From positions 1 to 36,026 of the forward strand of contig CALRJS020000036.1 of the NCBI GenBank assembly GCA_943367595.1: a DNA stretch of 36,026 nt, given 5' to 3'. The notes below the pieces were generated by a model, which was given only the letters and a program-made list of their open reading frames with translations, ran no database searches and had not been told where the DNA came from. Shown piece after piece: positions 1-7,595 of the stretch. Source of the DNA: MW101C3 sp943367595. GTDB taxonomy: Bacteria > Cyanobacteriota > Cyanobacteriia > PCC-6307 > Cyanobiaceae. Position numbers and translations under genes: made by a program. Each line of letters starts with the position of its first letter. Positions within the stretch are counted from its first letter, which is position 1.

Positions 1-464
1 CGCAGCCGTGTGAGTTTCTCGTTGACATTCACCGGAATCCGGATCATGCGGCTCTGGGTGGAGAGGGCCCGGTTCAATCCCTGGCGGATCCACCAGTAGG
101 CATAAGTGCTGAAGCGGTGGCCACGGGTGGGGTCGTACTTCTCCACCGCGCGCGCCAGGCCGATCGTGCCCTCCTGAATCAGGTCGAGCAGGTCAAGGCC
201 CTTGCCCTGGTAGCGCTTGGCCAGGTTCACCACCAGGCGCAGGTTGGCGACAATCATCTGCTCCTTGGCGCGCATTCCATAGCGAACTGTGCGTGTTTCG
301 ATACTCGTGAGCGGGGTGGCTTCGCCGCTGGCTCGGCTTGCGCCGCAACGTTCTTCGATCGCCACCATGGCCTGAACCTTGCGGCCCAGCATGAGTTCCT
401 GCGCAGGGCTGAGCAGCTGATGTCTGCCGATCTCGCTAAGAAAGGCACTGAGTGAGCTAGCCAT
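1..464 (-). CDS. RNA polymerase sigma factor, RpoD-like group 2 (partial)
   Basis: This is the first ~154 residues of a sigma-70 factor; the rest lies beyond the left edge. It starts MASSLSAFLSEIGRHQLLSP, a region 1.2-like segment, with AGGA just upstream of the ATG. Regions 2.1-2.4 follow from about residue 75: MIVANLRLVVNLAKRY, GLDLLDLIQEGTIGLARAVEKYD, then RFSTYAYWWIRQGLNRAL with the -10-recognising aromatic and basic residues, and finally SRMIRIPVNVNEKL, the start of region 3. The compact N-terminus without a long region 1.1 points to a group 2 alternative sigma factor, of which cyanobacteria have several; which one cannot be told from this part. It would direct core polymerase to a subset of promoters. 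The upstream gap (465-724) contains TATA-rich stretches that may hold its promoter. Confidence 0.93.
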   Translation of the reverse strand, partial: MASSLSAFLSEIGRHQLLSPAQELMLGRKVQAMVAIEERCGASRASGEATPLTSIETRTVRYGMRAKEQMIVANLRLVVNLAKRYQGKGLDLLDLIQEGTIGLARAVEKYDPTRGHRFSTYAYWWIRQGLNRALSTQSRMIRIPVNVNEKLTRL

Positions 465-724
465 ATCTTCCTGATGTCTGTTTCGACCCTACGGTGCTTT
501 TGAGGATATAAGAGGAGCTATAGAAAGACTTCCAGTTCCTCTGGTTCCAGTGGCAATTATGCGGTCGTTCCGTTCCGTTATCCATGCATAAATCTGCCGC
601 TAAATGATGGCGAAACACAGCAAGGTGCGGCGGATCTGCTGCACCTTGGGCTGCCGTTGCGTCCGCTTGCCCTGGCGTTGCGGGCGATCGGCGGCTTCAG
701 GCCGCTACCGTCCCCGTAGATTTG

Positions 725-1264
725 ATGCCCTCGGCGATGCTCGCCTTCGCACCGCTCCTCTCTGCGCACCTCGCCCCCCTGCCCGCCTTCGTCTTTCCCA
801 CAGGCGTGCTGCCCAGTGCTGGTGTGGCCTACCTGCACTACATCAGCGTGATGATGTGCTTCGGTGCGCTGGTGCTGGAGCGGCGCCTGATCCGGGCCAA
901 CCCCAGCAAGGAGGTGGCCACCACCCTGGTGATCACCGACATTGTGTATGGCATCGCGGCGCTCACCCTGCTGCTCAGCGGCATCCTGCGCGTGCTGCAC
1001 TACGGCCAGGGGCCGGAGTTCTACACCGAAAACCCGGTGTTCTGGTGGAAGGTGGGCCTCTACCTCGCGGTCGGTGGCCTTTCCCTCTACCCCACCATCA
1101 CCTACATCCTCTGGGCCCTGCCGCTGCGCAAGGGGGAGTTGCCCCAGGTGAGCGAGGCGCTGGCCGGCCGTCTGCGCTGGATCCTCAACATTGAGCTGGT
1201 GGGCTTCGCGCTGATTCCAATGTTGGCCACCCTCATGGCCCGAGGTGTGGGCCTGGCGGCCTGA
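725..1264 (+). CDS. DUF2214 family membrane protein
   Basis: A ~179-residue integral membrane protein resembling the DUF2214 family of cyanobacteria and proteobacteria, whose function is unknown. It shows about four hydrophobic helices: around LHYISVMMCFGALVL, DIVYGIAALTLLLSGILRVL, WWKVGLYLAVGGLSLYP, and a C-terminal IELVGFALIPMLATLMA. Family-like features are the H-Y pair in the first helix, LRVLHYGQG, and the FYTENPVFWWK segment between helices 2 and 3. The ATG at 725 is chosen; a TTG at 722 and an ATG at 737 are in frame and also possible. The stop overlaps the next gene's GTG start by about 20 bp, so the two may be cotranscribed. Confidence 0.85.
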   Translation: MPSAMLAFAPLLSAHLAPLPAFVFPTGVLPSAGVAYLHYISVMMCFGALVLERRLIRANPSKEVATTLVITDIVYGIAALTLLLSGILRVLHYGQGPEFYTENPVFWWKVGLYLAVGGLSLYPTITYILWALPLRKGELPQVSEALAGRLRWILNIELVGFALIPMLATLMARGVGLAA

Positions 1265-2333
1265 GCGAGGCGCTCCCGTGCGGCCTCGGCCCCGCCCGCT
1301 GCGGCGCTGTCTGGCCCAGGCGGCTGCCGCTTGCCTGCTGTGGCCAGTCGCCCAGGCCGCCGCTCTTCCCGTGGCCGATCCGGGGTCGTGGGGGGCAGGC
1401 CGGGTGGATCCTCCTCCGGTTCAAGCGGGCCAGGGTTCAGGCCAGGTGCCTCCGCGTGAGGCCCTGGATCCCACCACCGACTGCCCACCGGCGCAAGCCG
1501 CACGGCCATGGCAGCCTGACAAAGTCGCCACCGTCACCGGTGCACCTGTCAGCGGCGGCATGGGCAGACCCGCCAGAGGCGGTGAGGACACGGCCGCTAC
1601 TGGCGCCACGGACACCGCCCCCAGTGGCGGCATGGACCCTGCCCCCCGTGGGGGCACCGACACTCTCACCGGCCCGCAGGCCGTTCAGCCCCCACCTGAT
1701 CCCGCAGCTTCCTCCCGCCCCAGGAAAGACTCAGCGGGCTACAGCCACCGGCTGACGCCCACGCCCGCCGGTTGGGCGCGCATGGAGCGCTGGTGCGTCT
1801 GGATGGAACCTGCCGCTGCCTCTGGAGCGGTTGCCCCCGCGGCTGCGGCGTCCCTGGAGAGTCGCTGGCAGCAGGCGGTGAACGCGGCGCTGGCCAGCTG
1901 GGCGGAAGAGCTGGTGATCGTGCGGGTGACGGATCCGGCGCAGGCCCAGGTGCTGGTGCGGCGTCAGCGGCCGCCGCTGCGGGAGCTGGGCGGGCGCCTG
2001 CGTGCCAGCCACGGGCGCGCCTCGCTGCAGGTGCTGGAGGTGCAGCGGGCTGGCCGCTGGCGGCTGGAGCCGCGGGTGGAGGTGCTGATCAGCCCGGGGC
2101 AGCGTCAGCTGGCCGTTCAGGCCACCGCTCTGCACGAGCTGGGCCATGCCTTCGGCCTGTGGGGCCACAGTGACGATCCGGCCGATGCCCTGGCCGCCGT
2201 GCCCGGCAGCCAGCCGGTGCTGGCGCTCACGGCCCGGGACCGGGCCACCCTGCGCTGGTTGCAGGCCCAGCCCAGCCGTTTCGGCCAGCTGCTGCCCGCG
2301 GCGGCCCCCTCGTCGGCTCCCGCTCAGCCGTGA
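1245..2333 (+). CDS. Secreted metzincin-like zinc metalloprotease
   Basis: A 362-residue protein with an arginine-rich start and a hydrophobic stretch (CLAQAAAACLLWPVAQAAA) that looks like a signal peptide. Next comes a long low-complexity Pro/Gly/Thr-rich linker (about residues 50-170). The C-terminal domain carries HELGHAFGLWGH, which fits the HExxHxxGxxH zinc-binding motif of metzincin or matrixin-like peptidases, followed by S-DDPADA. The predicted role is extracytoplasmic proteolysis, with the substrate unknown. The start is GTG at 1245, overlapping the DUF2214 gene. The linker has near-repeats of the type GGxDTAPxGGxD, and its exact reading depends on a very GC-rich stretch. It ends tail-to-tail with hisIE, overlapping by 10 bp. 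Confidence 0.75.
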   Translation: MWAWRPERGAPVRPRPRPLRRCLAQAAAACLLWPVAQAAALPVADPGSWGAGRVDPPPVQAGQGSGQVPPREALDPTTDCPPAQAARPWQPDKVATVTGAPVSGGMGRPARGGEDTAATGATDTAPSGGMDPAPRGGTDTLTGPQAVQPPPDPAASSRPRKDSAGYSHRLTPTPAGWARMERWCVWMEPAAASGAVAPAAAASLESRWQQAVNAALASWAEELVIVRVTDPAQAQVLVRRQRPPLRELGGRLRASHGRASLQVLEVQRAGRWRLEPRVEVLISPGQRQLAVQATALHELGHAFGLWGHSDDPADALAAVPGSQPVLALTARDRATLRWLQAQPSRFGQLLPAAAPSSAPAQP

Positions 2334-3112
2334 CGCCGGGGCGCCCCCCGGCGTTCGGCCAGCACCTCAAGCACCCGGCGCCATTCGACCCCGTGATGGG
2401 CCAGCGCCACCTGCAGGTGAAAGATCAGGTCGGCGGCTTCGCCGGCGATGCCGGCCGCATCGTCGTCCTTGCAGGCCATCACGAATTCAGCGCTTTCCTC
2501 GCCGATCTTCTTGAGGATGCGGTTATCGCCCCCCTCCAGCAGCTTGTTGGTGTAGCTGCCTGCCTCCGGCTGCTCGCGTCGCGCCACGATCACCCGTGCC
2601 AGCTCGGTGCAGGCATCGGCCGGCGGCGGCAGCGCCACTGCTTGCTCCGCCGCCTGCGCGTGCGGCTCGCCATCGGCGAAGAAGCAGCTGCGCGCTCCGG
2701 TGTGGCACGCCACCCCGCCCTTCTGCTCGATCGTGAGCAGCAGCACGTCGGCGTCGCAGTCGTAGCGGAGGCCGCGCAGTGTCTGGAAGTGGCCGCTGGT
2801 GGCTCCCTTGTGCCACAGCTCCTGGCGAGAGCGGCTCCAGTAGTGCACCTCGCCGCTGGCCAGGCTGCGCGTGATCGCTTCCCGGTTCATCCAGGCCACC
2901 ATCAGCACCGCCCCGTCGAGCCAGTCCTGGGCCACGGCCGGAATCAGGCCGGCGGCATCGAAACGCAGCTGATCGATCCAGGCCGGCTCCACCAGGGGCG
3001 CTTCGATCAGTGGTGCTTCGATCGTTGTGGCTGGCTGGCTGGCTGGCTGTGTGGCTGGCCCGCCGGTCGGCGCAGCAACGATGGGCGCAGCGGCAGCATG
3101 GCGTTCCTCCAT
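2324..3112 (-). CDS. hisIE: Bifunctional phosphoribosyl-AMP cyclohydrolase / phosphoribosyl-ATP pyrophosphatase
   Basis: Catalyses two early steps of histidine synthesis: hydrolysis of PR-ATP to PR-AMP (HisE domain) and opening of the adenine ring (HisI domain). The N-terminal HisI domain (about residues 45-150) contains AWMNREAI, SGEVHYWSRSRQELWHKGATS, the metal-binding DCDADVLL, and the cysteine-containing GGVACHTGARSCFF. The C-terminal HisE domain has SYTNKLLEGGDNRILKKIGEE and AAGIAGEAADLIFHLQVAL. I start at the ATG giving MEERHAAA (262 aa). An upstream in-frame start at 3190 would add 26 atypical residues and nearly reach the divergent gene. The first ~45 residues are a low-complexity Ala/Pro/Thr extension with repeats (EAPLIEAPLVE), encoded partly by a GGCT tetranucleotide run. 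It is transcribed away from the 3202 operon. Confidence 0.95.
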   Translation of the reverse strand: MEERHAAAAPIVAAPTGGPATQPASQPATTIEAPLIEAPLVEPAWIDQLRFDAAGLIPAVAQDWLDGAVLMVAWMNREAITRSLASGEVHYWSRSRQELWHKGATSGHFQTLRGLRYDCDADVLLLTIEQKGGVACHTGARSCFFADGEPHAQAAEQAVALPPPADACTELARVIVARREQPEAGSYTNKLLEGGDNRILKKIGEESAEFVMACKDDDAAGIAGEAADLIFHLQVALAHHGVEWRRVLEVLAERRGAPRRHG

Positions 3113-3201
3113 GGTGGTGTCCGCGCTAGACCTCGCGGCGGGGCGAAAGGATCCCCCAAGACTGACACCCCCCGAGAGGCGGCGATCCACGCTCCCCTGC
3201 C

Positions 3202-3669
3202 ATGACCGCGGCCCACACCTGCTCCAAACGGTTCAGCGGCTACCCCTGCTGCCATCGCCAGTGGCGCCATCCCGGCCACTGCCGTTTCGTGCACGGCTAC
3301 AGCCGCAGCTTCACGGTGTGGTTCCGGGCCACCCAGCTGGATGCCAACGGCTTCGTGGTGGATTTCTCCTCCCTGCAGCCGCTGGAGGCGAGGCTGGCCG
3401 TTCAGTTCGATCACACCTTTCTGGTGAACGCCGACGACCCGCTGCTGCCCCAGTGGCAGGCGCTGCACAGCCAGGGCGCCCTCGACCTGCGTGTGATGGA
3501 CAACGTGGGCATGGAAAGCAGCGCCGCGCTGGTGTGGGGGTGGGCGAACGAGCTGCTGCTGGCGCGCGATGGCGGCCGCGCCTGTTGCTGGAAGGTGGAG
3601 GCCCGCGAGAACGAAAAGAACGCCGCCTGCTATGAGGCCGTTCCCACCTGGTTCCAGCCGGTCCTGTGA
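3202..3669 (+). CDS. 6-pyruvoyl-tetrahydropterin synthase / QueD-like protein
   Basis: A 155-residue protein of the PTPS/6-carboxytetrahydropterin synthase fold. Supporting motifs are CRFVHGYSRSFTVWF, the FVVDFSSLQPLEARL strand-helix, QFDHTFLVNADDP, and a C-terminal VEARENEKNAACY holding the substrate-contacting glutamate. Family enzymes act on dihydroneopterin triphosphate in queuosine or biopterin-type pathways, using a zinc held by three histidines. Here the usual HGH of the zinc site reads HGY, with the second histidine replaced, and the upstream segment is CCHRQWRHPGHC. I recall similar variants in marine cyanobacteria and their phages. The true reaction is therefore uncertain. It opens a four-gene operon, and its stop overlaps the permease start (GTGA). 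Confidence 0.8.
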   Translation: MTAAHTCSKRFSGYPCCHRQWRHPGHCRFVHGYSRSFTVWFRATQLDANGFVVDFSSLQPLEARLAVQFDHTFLVNADDPLLPQWQALHSQGALDLRVMDNVGMESSAALVWGWANELLLARDGGRACCWKVEARENEKNAACYEAVPTWFQPVL

Positions 3670-4643
3670 GCCCCGAACGTCTGGCCACGGCCTGGGCCCT
3701 GTTTCAGGCCCTGCTGATCGAGGCGATGCCGTTTCTGTTGATCGGGGTCACCATCTCCACCCTGGCCCGCTGGCTGAGTCCGGGCGGGCAGTGGGTGCGG
3801 CGCCTGCCCGCCCATCCGCTGCTGGGGCCGCTCACCGGTGCCGCGCTCGGCTTTGCCCTGCCTGCCTGTGAATGCGGCAATGTGCCGGTGGCGCGTCAGC
3901 TGCTGGCCACCGGGGCGCCGCTGGCCACGGCGCTCGGCTTCCTGTTCGCCGCACCGGTGCTCAACCCGATCGTGGTGGCCAGCACCTGGGCCGCCTTCCC
4001 CAACCAGCCCTGGCTGCTGGTGGCCAGGCCCGTGGGGGCGGTGCTGATCGCGCTCGTGCTCGCCACCCTGCTGGCCCGCCTGCCGGAGGCGGCGCTGCTG
4101 CAGCCGGCGCTGCTGGAGGAACGGCGGCTGGTCCTGCCGCTCAGCCGGGTCAGCCTGCTGGAGCGCCGCAGCGGGGTGATCGGTGCTGACCCGCTGGCGG
4201 CCCAGGCCCTGGCGGCTGCGCCACGCCGCACGGCCCGCGCTCCGCTGGCAGAAATCCTGGGCCATGGCAGCCGGGAGTTCATCGAGCTGGCGGCCCTGCT
4301 GGTGTTCGGCTGCGTGATCGCCGCCCTCGTGCAGACGCTGGTGCCGCGGCCCTGGCTGCTGGCGGTGGGTGGGGCCCCCACCCTCTCGATCCTGGCCCTG
4401 ATGCTGCTGAGCCTCGTGGTGTCGGTGTGCTCCAGCGTGGATGCCTTCCTGGCCCTGGGCTTCGCGGCCCAGGTCACCCCGGGTGCCCTGCTGGCTTTCC
4501 TGTTGCTCGGGCCCGTGATCGATATCAAGCTGGTGGGGCTGTTCGGCGTGTTGCTGCGTCCGCGCGCCATCCTGCTCACGGCCGTCAGCGCCGTGCTGGT
4601 GGTGCTGCTGATCGGTCAGTGGGTGAACCTGTGGCTGCTGTGA
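3666..4643 (+). CDS. PF03773 (DUF318/UPF0718) permease
   Basis: A 325-residue polytopic membrane protein of the family that includes ArsP and the YcgR-type permeases. It has about eight hydrophobic helices in two halves. The signature ALPACECGNVPVARQLLATG appears at about residues 65-85, followed by APLATALGFLFAAPVLNPIVV. The second half carries the related SVCSSVDAFLALGF and a LLLGPVIDIKL segment. A less hydrophobic loop (about 135-200) separates the halves. Family members are proposed exporters or permeases for metals, metalloids or small organics; the substrate here is unknown. The GTG start at 3666 gives a 4-bp overlap with the upstream gene, and its stop overlaps the downstream TIGR03943 gene in the same way. 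This fits translational coupling and a two-component permease. Confidence 0.88.
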   Translation: MSPERLATAWALFQALLIEAMPFLLIGVTISTLARWLSPGGQWVRRLPAHPLLGPLTGAALGFALPACECGNVPVARQLLATGAPLATALGFLFAAPVLNPIVVASTWAAFPNQPWLLVARPVGAVLIALVLATLLARLPEAALLQPALLEERRLVLPLSRVSLLERRSGVIGADPLAAQALAAAPRRTARAPLAEILGHGSREFIELAALLVFGCVIAALVQTLVPRPWLLAVGGAPTLSILALMLLSLVVSVCSSVDAFLALGFAAQVTPGALLAFLLLGPVIDIKLVGLFGVLLRPRAILLTAVSAVLVVLLIGQWVNLWLL

Positions 4644-5335
4644 CACTCCCCCGACGCCTGCGCGGCGGTCGCTGGTTGCGGCCCCTCGGCCTGGGGCTGT
4701 GGGGGGCCGTGCTGCTCCAGAGCGGCATCAGCGGCCGGCTGGATCTGCTGCTGCGGGCCGTGTTCCATCCGTTGGTGTGGATCAGCGGCGTGGTGCTGGT
4801 GGTTGTGGCGCTGCTGGAGCTGGTGGGAGGGGGTGGCGCCGCCCCCACGCCGCGGCAACGCACCGTGCTGCTGGTGGGCGTGGTGGTGGCGATCGCCGTG
4901 CTGCTGGTGCCACCGCGGCCCTCGTTCGCCGATCTCGCCGCCAACCGCGACCGCGAACTGCTCGATGAGCCGGGCCTGAATTTCGTGGTGCCACCGGGCC
5001 AGCGCAGCCTCACCGAGTGGGTGCGCCTGCTGCGCAGCCAGCCCGACCCGAAGCTGCATGCGGGCGATCCGGTGCGCATCAGCGGCTTCGTGCTGCCCGT
5101 GCCCGGGGATCGTCCCCAGCTGGCCCGCCTGCTGGTGCGCTGCTGCCTGGTCGATGCCACGCCGGTGGGGCTGCCGGTGCTGTGGCCCCCGGGCCGGCCG
5201 CTGCCCAAGGCCGATCAGTGGCTGGAGCTGCGCGGCGTGATGGACACCGAGCGCTTTGACGGCCAAACCCGCAGCGTGATCCGCGCGGAGTCGGTGCGAC
5301 CGATCCCCCGGCCGGCGCGGCCGCTCGAACCATGA
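4640..5335 (+). CDS. TIGR03943 family putative permease subunit
   Basis: A 231-residue protein of the type regularly encoded beside PF03773 permeases. It starts with a hydrophobic half (about residues 1-95) with two to three membrane helices (GLGLWGAVLLQSGI, LVWISGVVLVVVALLEL, TVLLVGVVVAIAVLLV). A soluble C-terminal domain follows, with SLTEWVRLLRSQPDP, GDPVRISGFVLPV, ARLLVRCCLVDATPVGLPV and DQWLELRGVMDTE. The CC pair in RCCLVDATPVGLPV is typical of the family. The start is taken as the GTG at 4640, overlapping the permease stop by 4 bp; an upstream in-frame start at 4427 would lie deep inside the permease gene and is rejected. It probably forms one complex with the permease, with unknown cargo. 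Confidence 0.87.
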   Translation: MTLPRRLRGGRWLRPLGLGLWGAVLLQSGISGRLDLLLRAVFHPLVWISGVVLVVVALLELVGGGGAAPTPRQRTVLLVGVVVAIAVLLVPPRPSFADLAANRDRELLDEPGLNFVVPPGQRSLTEWVRLLRSQPDPKLHAGDPVRISGFVLPVPGDRPQLARLLVRCCLVDATPVGLPVLWPPGRPLPKADQWLELRGVMDTERFDGQTRSVIRAESVRPIPRPARPLEP

Positions 5336-6696
5336 GGGCCCTGCGCCTGGCCCTGCTGGCTGGTGTGCTGCTGGCCGTCGCCCAGCAGCAGGTGCTGCTG
5401 CATCGGCCGCCGCGGCTGCTGGCGCTGGAGCAGGCGGCGGCCAGCTCCGGCCCGGCGGCCTTGAACCTGCGCTTCAGCCGGCCGATGAATCCCCCCACTG
5501 TGGCGGCCCGCACCCGCCTGGAGCCGCCGTTGCGCTTCGATCTGCAGGGCGGCGGCAACCCGTTGCTGCTGCTGCCGGGCCAGGGGCAGCGGCTGGTCAC
5601 CCCGCTGCGGCTGCAGCTCCAGGGCGACGACCGGCGCGGCCTGCCGATGCGCCCGGCCCTCTGGCAATGGGATCCGCGCGCCCATCTGCTGGCGGTGGTG
5701 CCGGTGGGCAGCGGTGAGCAGGTGCAGGTGCGCCAGCACGATGGTGGCTGGACGGCACTGTCACCGGTGTGGAGCTCGATTTCCGAGATCGAGCCGCTGG
5801 GCGATGGCTCCGGCGTGGGGGTGGTGAGCCGGGACGACCAGGGGCGTCACCAGGTGTGGCGCCTCAACCTGCAGGAGCGCAACCTGGCGCGGGTGGCCGC
5901 CATGGACGCACTGCTGCGGCCCGATCTGGGCCGGGTGCGGCAGACGGGCATCGATCGTTTCACGCGCGAAGCGCTGCAGTACGCCCAGCTGAGCAGCAAC
6001 CGGCAGGGCGATCTGCTGGTGCAATCCACGGCCCTGACTCAGGGGCCGGAGGAGCTGGTGCAGTGGTTCAGCGGCGGCGGCCGTCGACGCCTCGAGATCG
6101 AGGCCAGTGGCCCGGTGGCGCTGCTGCCCGGCGGCGGTGAGCTGATCGTGCCGGAGCGGGAGGGGCTGTCGCTGCGCACCCTGCCGCCGCGGGAACCACG
6201 CCGCCAGATCCTGCCCGGCAGCCGCGATCTCAGCAGCTTCTGCCCGGTGGCGGGGCGGGCGCTGCTGGTGCGGCACTGGCCCGATTTCCGGCGCTCGCTG
6301 GAGCTGGTGGAGCCGGGGCAGGCCCCGCGTCCGCTCTGGATCGGCAGCGCCGGGCTGGTGGCCAGCGCCTGCTCCCGTGGCGGCGAACGGGTGTGGGCGC
6401 TGCTGATCGAGGGCATCGCTGAGCCGCGGCTGATCCTGCTGGCCCTCGATCGCAACGGTTCAGTGCTGCAGCGCCGTGAGCTGAGCGGCTGGGAGCTGGA
6501 GCCGGGCACCGGCCTCCACTACGACCCCACCGGCGAACGGCTGCTGCTCACCCTGCGTCGCCTTGAGCTCGACACCCCTGCCGGCGGCACGCCCCAGCGC
6601 CGTGAGGCCCAGCCCGCCCTGATCGATCCGTTCAGCCTCGAGCTCACCTTGATCGACAAACCGGTGCGCCAGGCCCAGTGGCTGCCGGCCGGCTGA
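5332..6696 (+). CDS. Secreted propeller-like protein of unknown function
   Basis: A 454-residue protein beginning with a signal peptide or membrane anchor (RALRLALLAGVLLAVAQQQ). Next comes a segment resembling a bacterial Ig-like domain (LNLRFSRPMNPPTVAARTRL), and then a long beta-rich body with repeated blade-like units (WQWDPRAHLLAVVPVGSG, GSGVGVVSRDDQGRHQVWRL, GGGELIVPEREGLSLRTLP). I do not recognise a catalytic motif or a named family. The ATG start overlaps the previous stop by 4 bp (ATGA), making it the last gene of the 3202-6696 operon. The operon context suggests an extracytoplasmic partner of the PF03773/TIGR03943 system, which is an inference. It ends just before a hairpin facing the convergent znuB. 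Confidence 0.75.
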   Translation: MRALRLALLAGVLLAVAQQQVLLHRPPRLLALEQAAASSGPAALNLRFSRPMNPPTVAARTRLEPPLRFDLQGGGNPLLLLPGQGQRLVTPLRLQLQGDDRRGLPMRPALWQWDPRAHLLAVVPVGSGEQVQVRQHDGGWTALSPVWSSISEIEPLGDGSGVGVVSRDDQGRHQVWRLNLQERNLARVAAMDALLRPDLGRVRQTGIDRFTREALQYAQLSSNRQGDLLVQSTALTQGPEELVQWFSGGGRRRLEIEASGPVALLPGGGELIVPEREGLSLRTLPPREPRRQILPGSRDLSSFCPVAGRALLVRHWPDFRRSLELVEPGQAPRPLWIGSAGLVASACSRGGERVWALLIEGIAEPRLILLALDRNGSVLQRRELSGWELEPGTGLHYDPTGERLLLTLRRLELDTPAGGTPQRREAQPALIDPFSLELTLIDKPVRQAQWLPAG

Positions 6697-6720
6697 GGCG
6701 CGCCTGCTGACAGATCAGCG

Positions 6721-6740
6721 TGCTGGAGCGGCCTCCAGCA
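6721..6740. terminator. Hairpin between convergent genes, likely bidirectional terminator
   Basis: A perfect 8-bp stem, TGCTGGAG paired with CTCCAGCA across a CGGC loop, lies in the 71-bp gap between the ends of the operon ending at 6696 and the leftward znu genes ending at 6768. There is no clear T-run, so factor-independent termination is not proven. Confidence 0.5.
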
Positions 6741-6767
6741 ACCCTCGCGGTGGCCTGCGACCCGCTT

Positions 6768-7595
6768 TCAAGCCAACCGTTGCCGTGGGGCCAGCGCCAG
6801 GGCCAGCAGAAAGCCCACCAGCTGCATCAGCACCACGCAGGGACCTGACGGCAGATTCAGGCTGCCGGAGAGCAGCAGACCGAGCACGGCGCAGATGGCG
6901 CCAAGGCCTGCAGCCAGCGCCACGTAGCCATTGAACTGAACACTCACCAGCCGGGAGGCACAGGCGGGGATCACCACGAAGGCGCTGATCAGCAGCACCC
7001 CCACCGCCTTGATCGAGATCGCCACCACCACGGCCAGCAGCACGATGAACAGCAGACGGTGCAGCGGTACCGCCACCCCACGAGAGAGCGCCAGCGGCTC
7101 ATCGAGCGTGAGCAGGATCTGGTCGCGGCGGGTGAGGCCCAGGTAGCCCACGGCAGTCAGGAGCAGGGCCACGATCAGCCCCAGGTCGAGCCAGGAGATG
7201 CCGAGGATGTCGCCGAAGAGCAGCTGATGGATGCCGCCCTTGTAGCTGCGCACGAAGCTGAGCGCCACCACGGCGATCGCCAGTGACGACGAATAGACGA
7301 TGTTGAGCAGGGCATCGGTGGGCAGCTGGCTGCGTTCCACCAGGCGGCTCACCACCAGGGCGAACAGCACCGCGAAGGGGATCAGCACCAGGGTGGGGTT
7401 GAGGCCCAGCAGGATGCCGAGGGTGATGCCGAGCAGGGCCGAATGGCCCAGTGCATCACTGAAGAAAGAGAGCTGGCGCAGCACGGCAAAACTGCCCAGC
7501 AGGCCGCCCAGGGCCCCGGTGAGCAGGCCACCGATCAGGGCGCGCTGCATGAAGGGCAGGGCCAGCAGCTCGGCCAGGGCCACGCCGTCGTTCAT
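6768..7595 (-). CDS. znuB: Zinc ABC transporter, permease
   Basis: A 275-residue ABC-3 family permease that would form the membrane channel of a high-affinity zinc importer. Eight or so hydrophobic helices are visible. Family-typical parts are the N-terminal FMQRALIGGLLTGALGGLLG, FFSDALGHSALLGITLGI with the conserved D-LGH-A motif, and AVGVLLISAFVVIPACASRL near the C-terminus. Its ATG overlaps the znuC stop by 4 bp (ATGA), so the two are coupled. Zinc rather than manganese is inferred from the neighbouring Zur-type repressor and the histidine-rich binding protein. The gene ends next to a hairpin facing the convergent operon. Confidence 0.93.
   Translation of the reverse strand: MNDGVALAELLALPFMQRALIGGLLTGALGGLLGSFAVLRQLSFFSDALGHSALLGITLGILLGLNPTLVLIPFAVLFALVVSRLVERSQLPTDALLNIVYSSSLAIAVVALSFVRSYKGGIHQLLFGDILGISWLDLGLIVALLLTAVGYLGLTRRDQILLTLDEPLALSRGVAVPLHRLLFIVLLAVVVAISIKAVGVLLISAFVVIPACASRLVSVQFNGYVALAAGLGAICAVLGLLLSGSLNLPSGPCVVLMQLVGFLLALALAPRQRLA

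Noticed and set aside
578..1194. Long frames overlapping the DUF2214 gene on both strands.
   Set aside because: They are Arg/Pro/Gly-rich shadows of the membrane protein frame.
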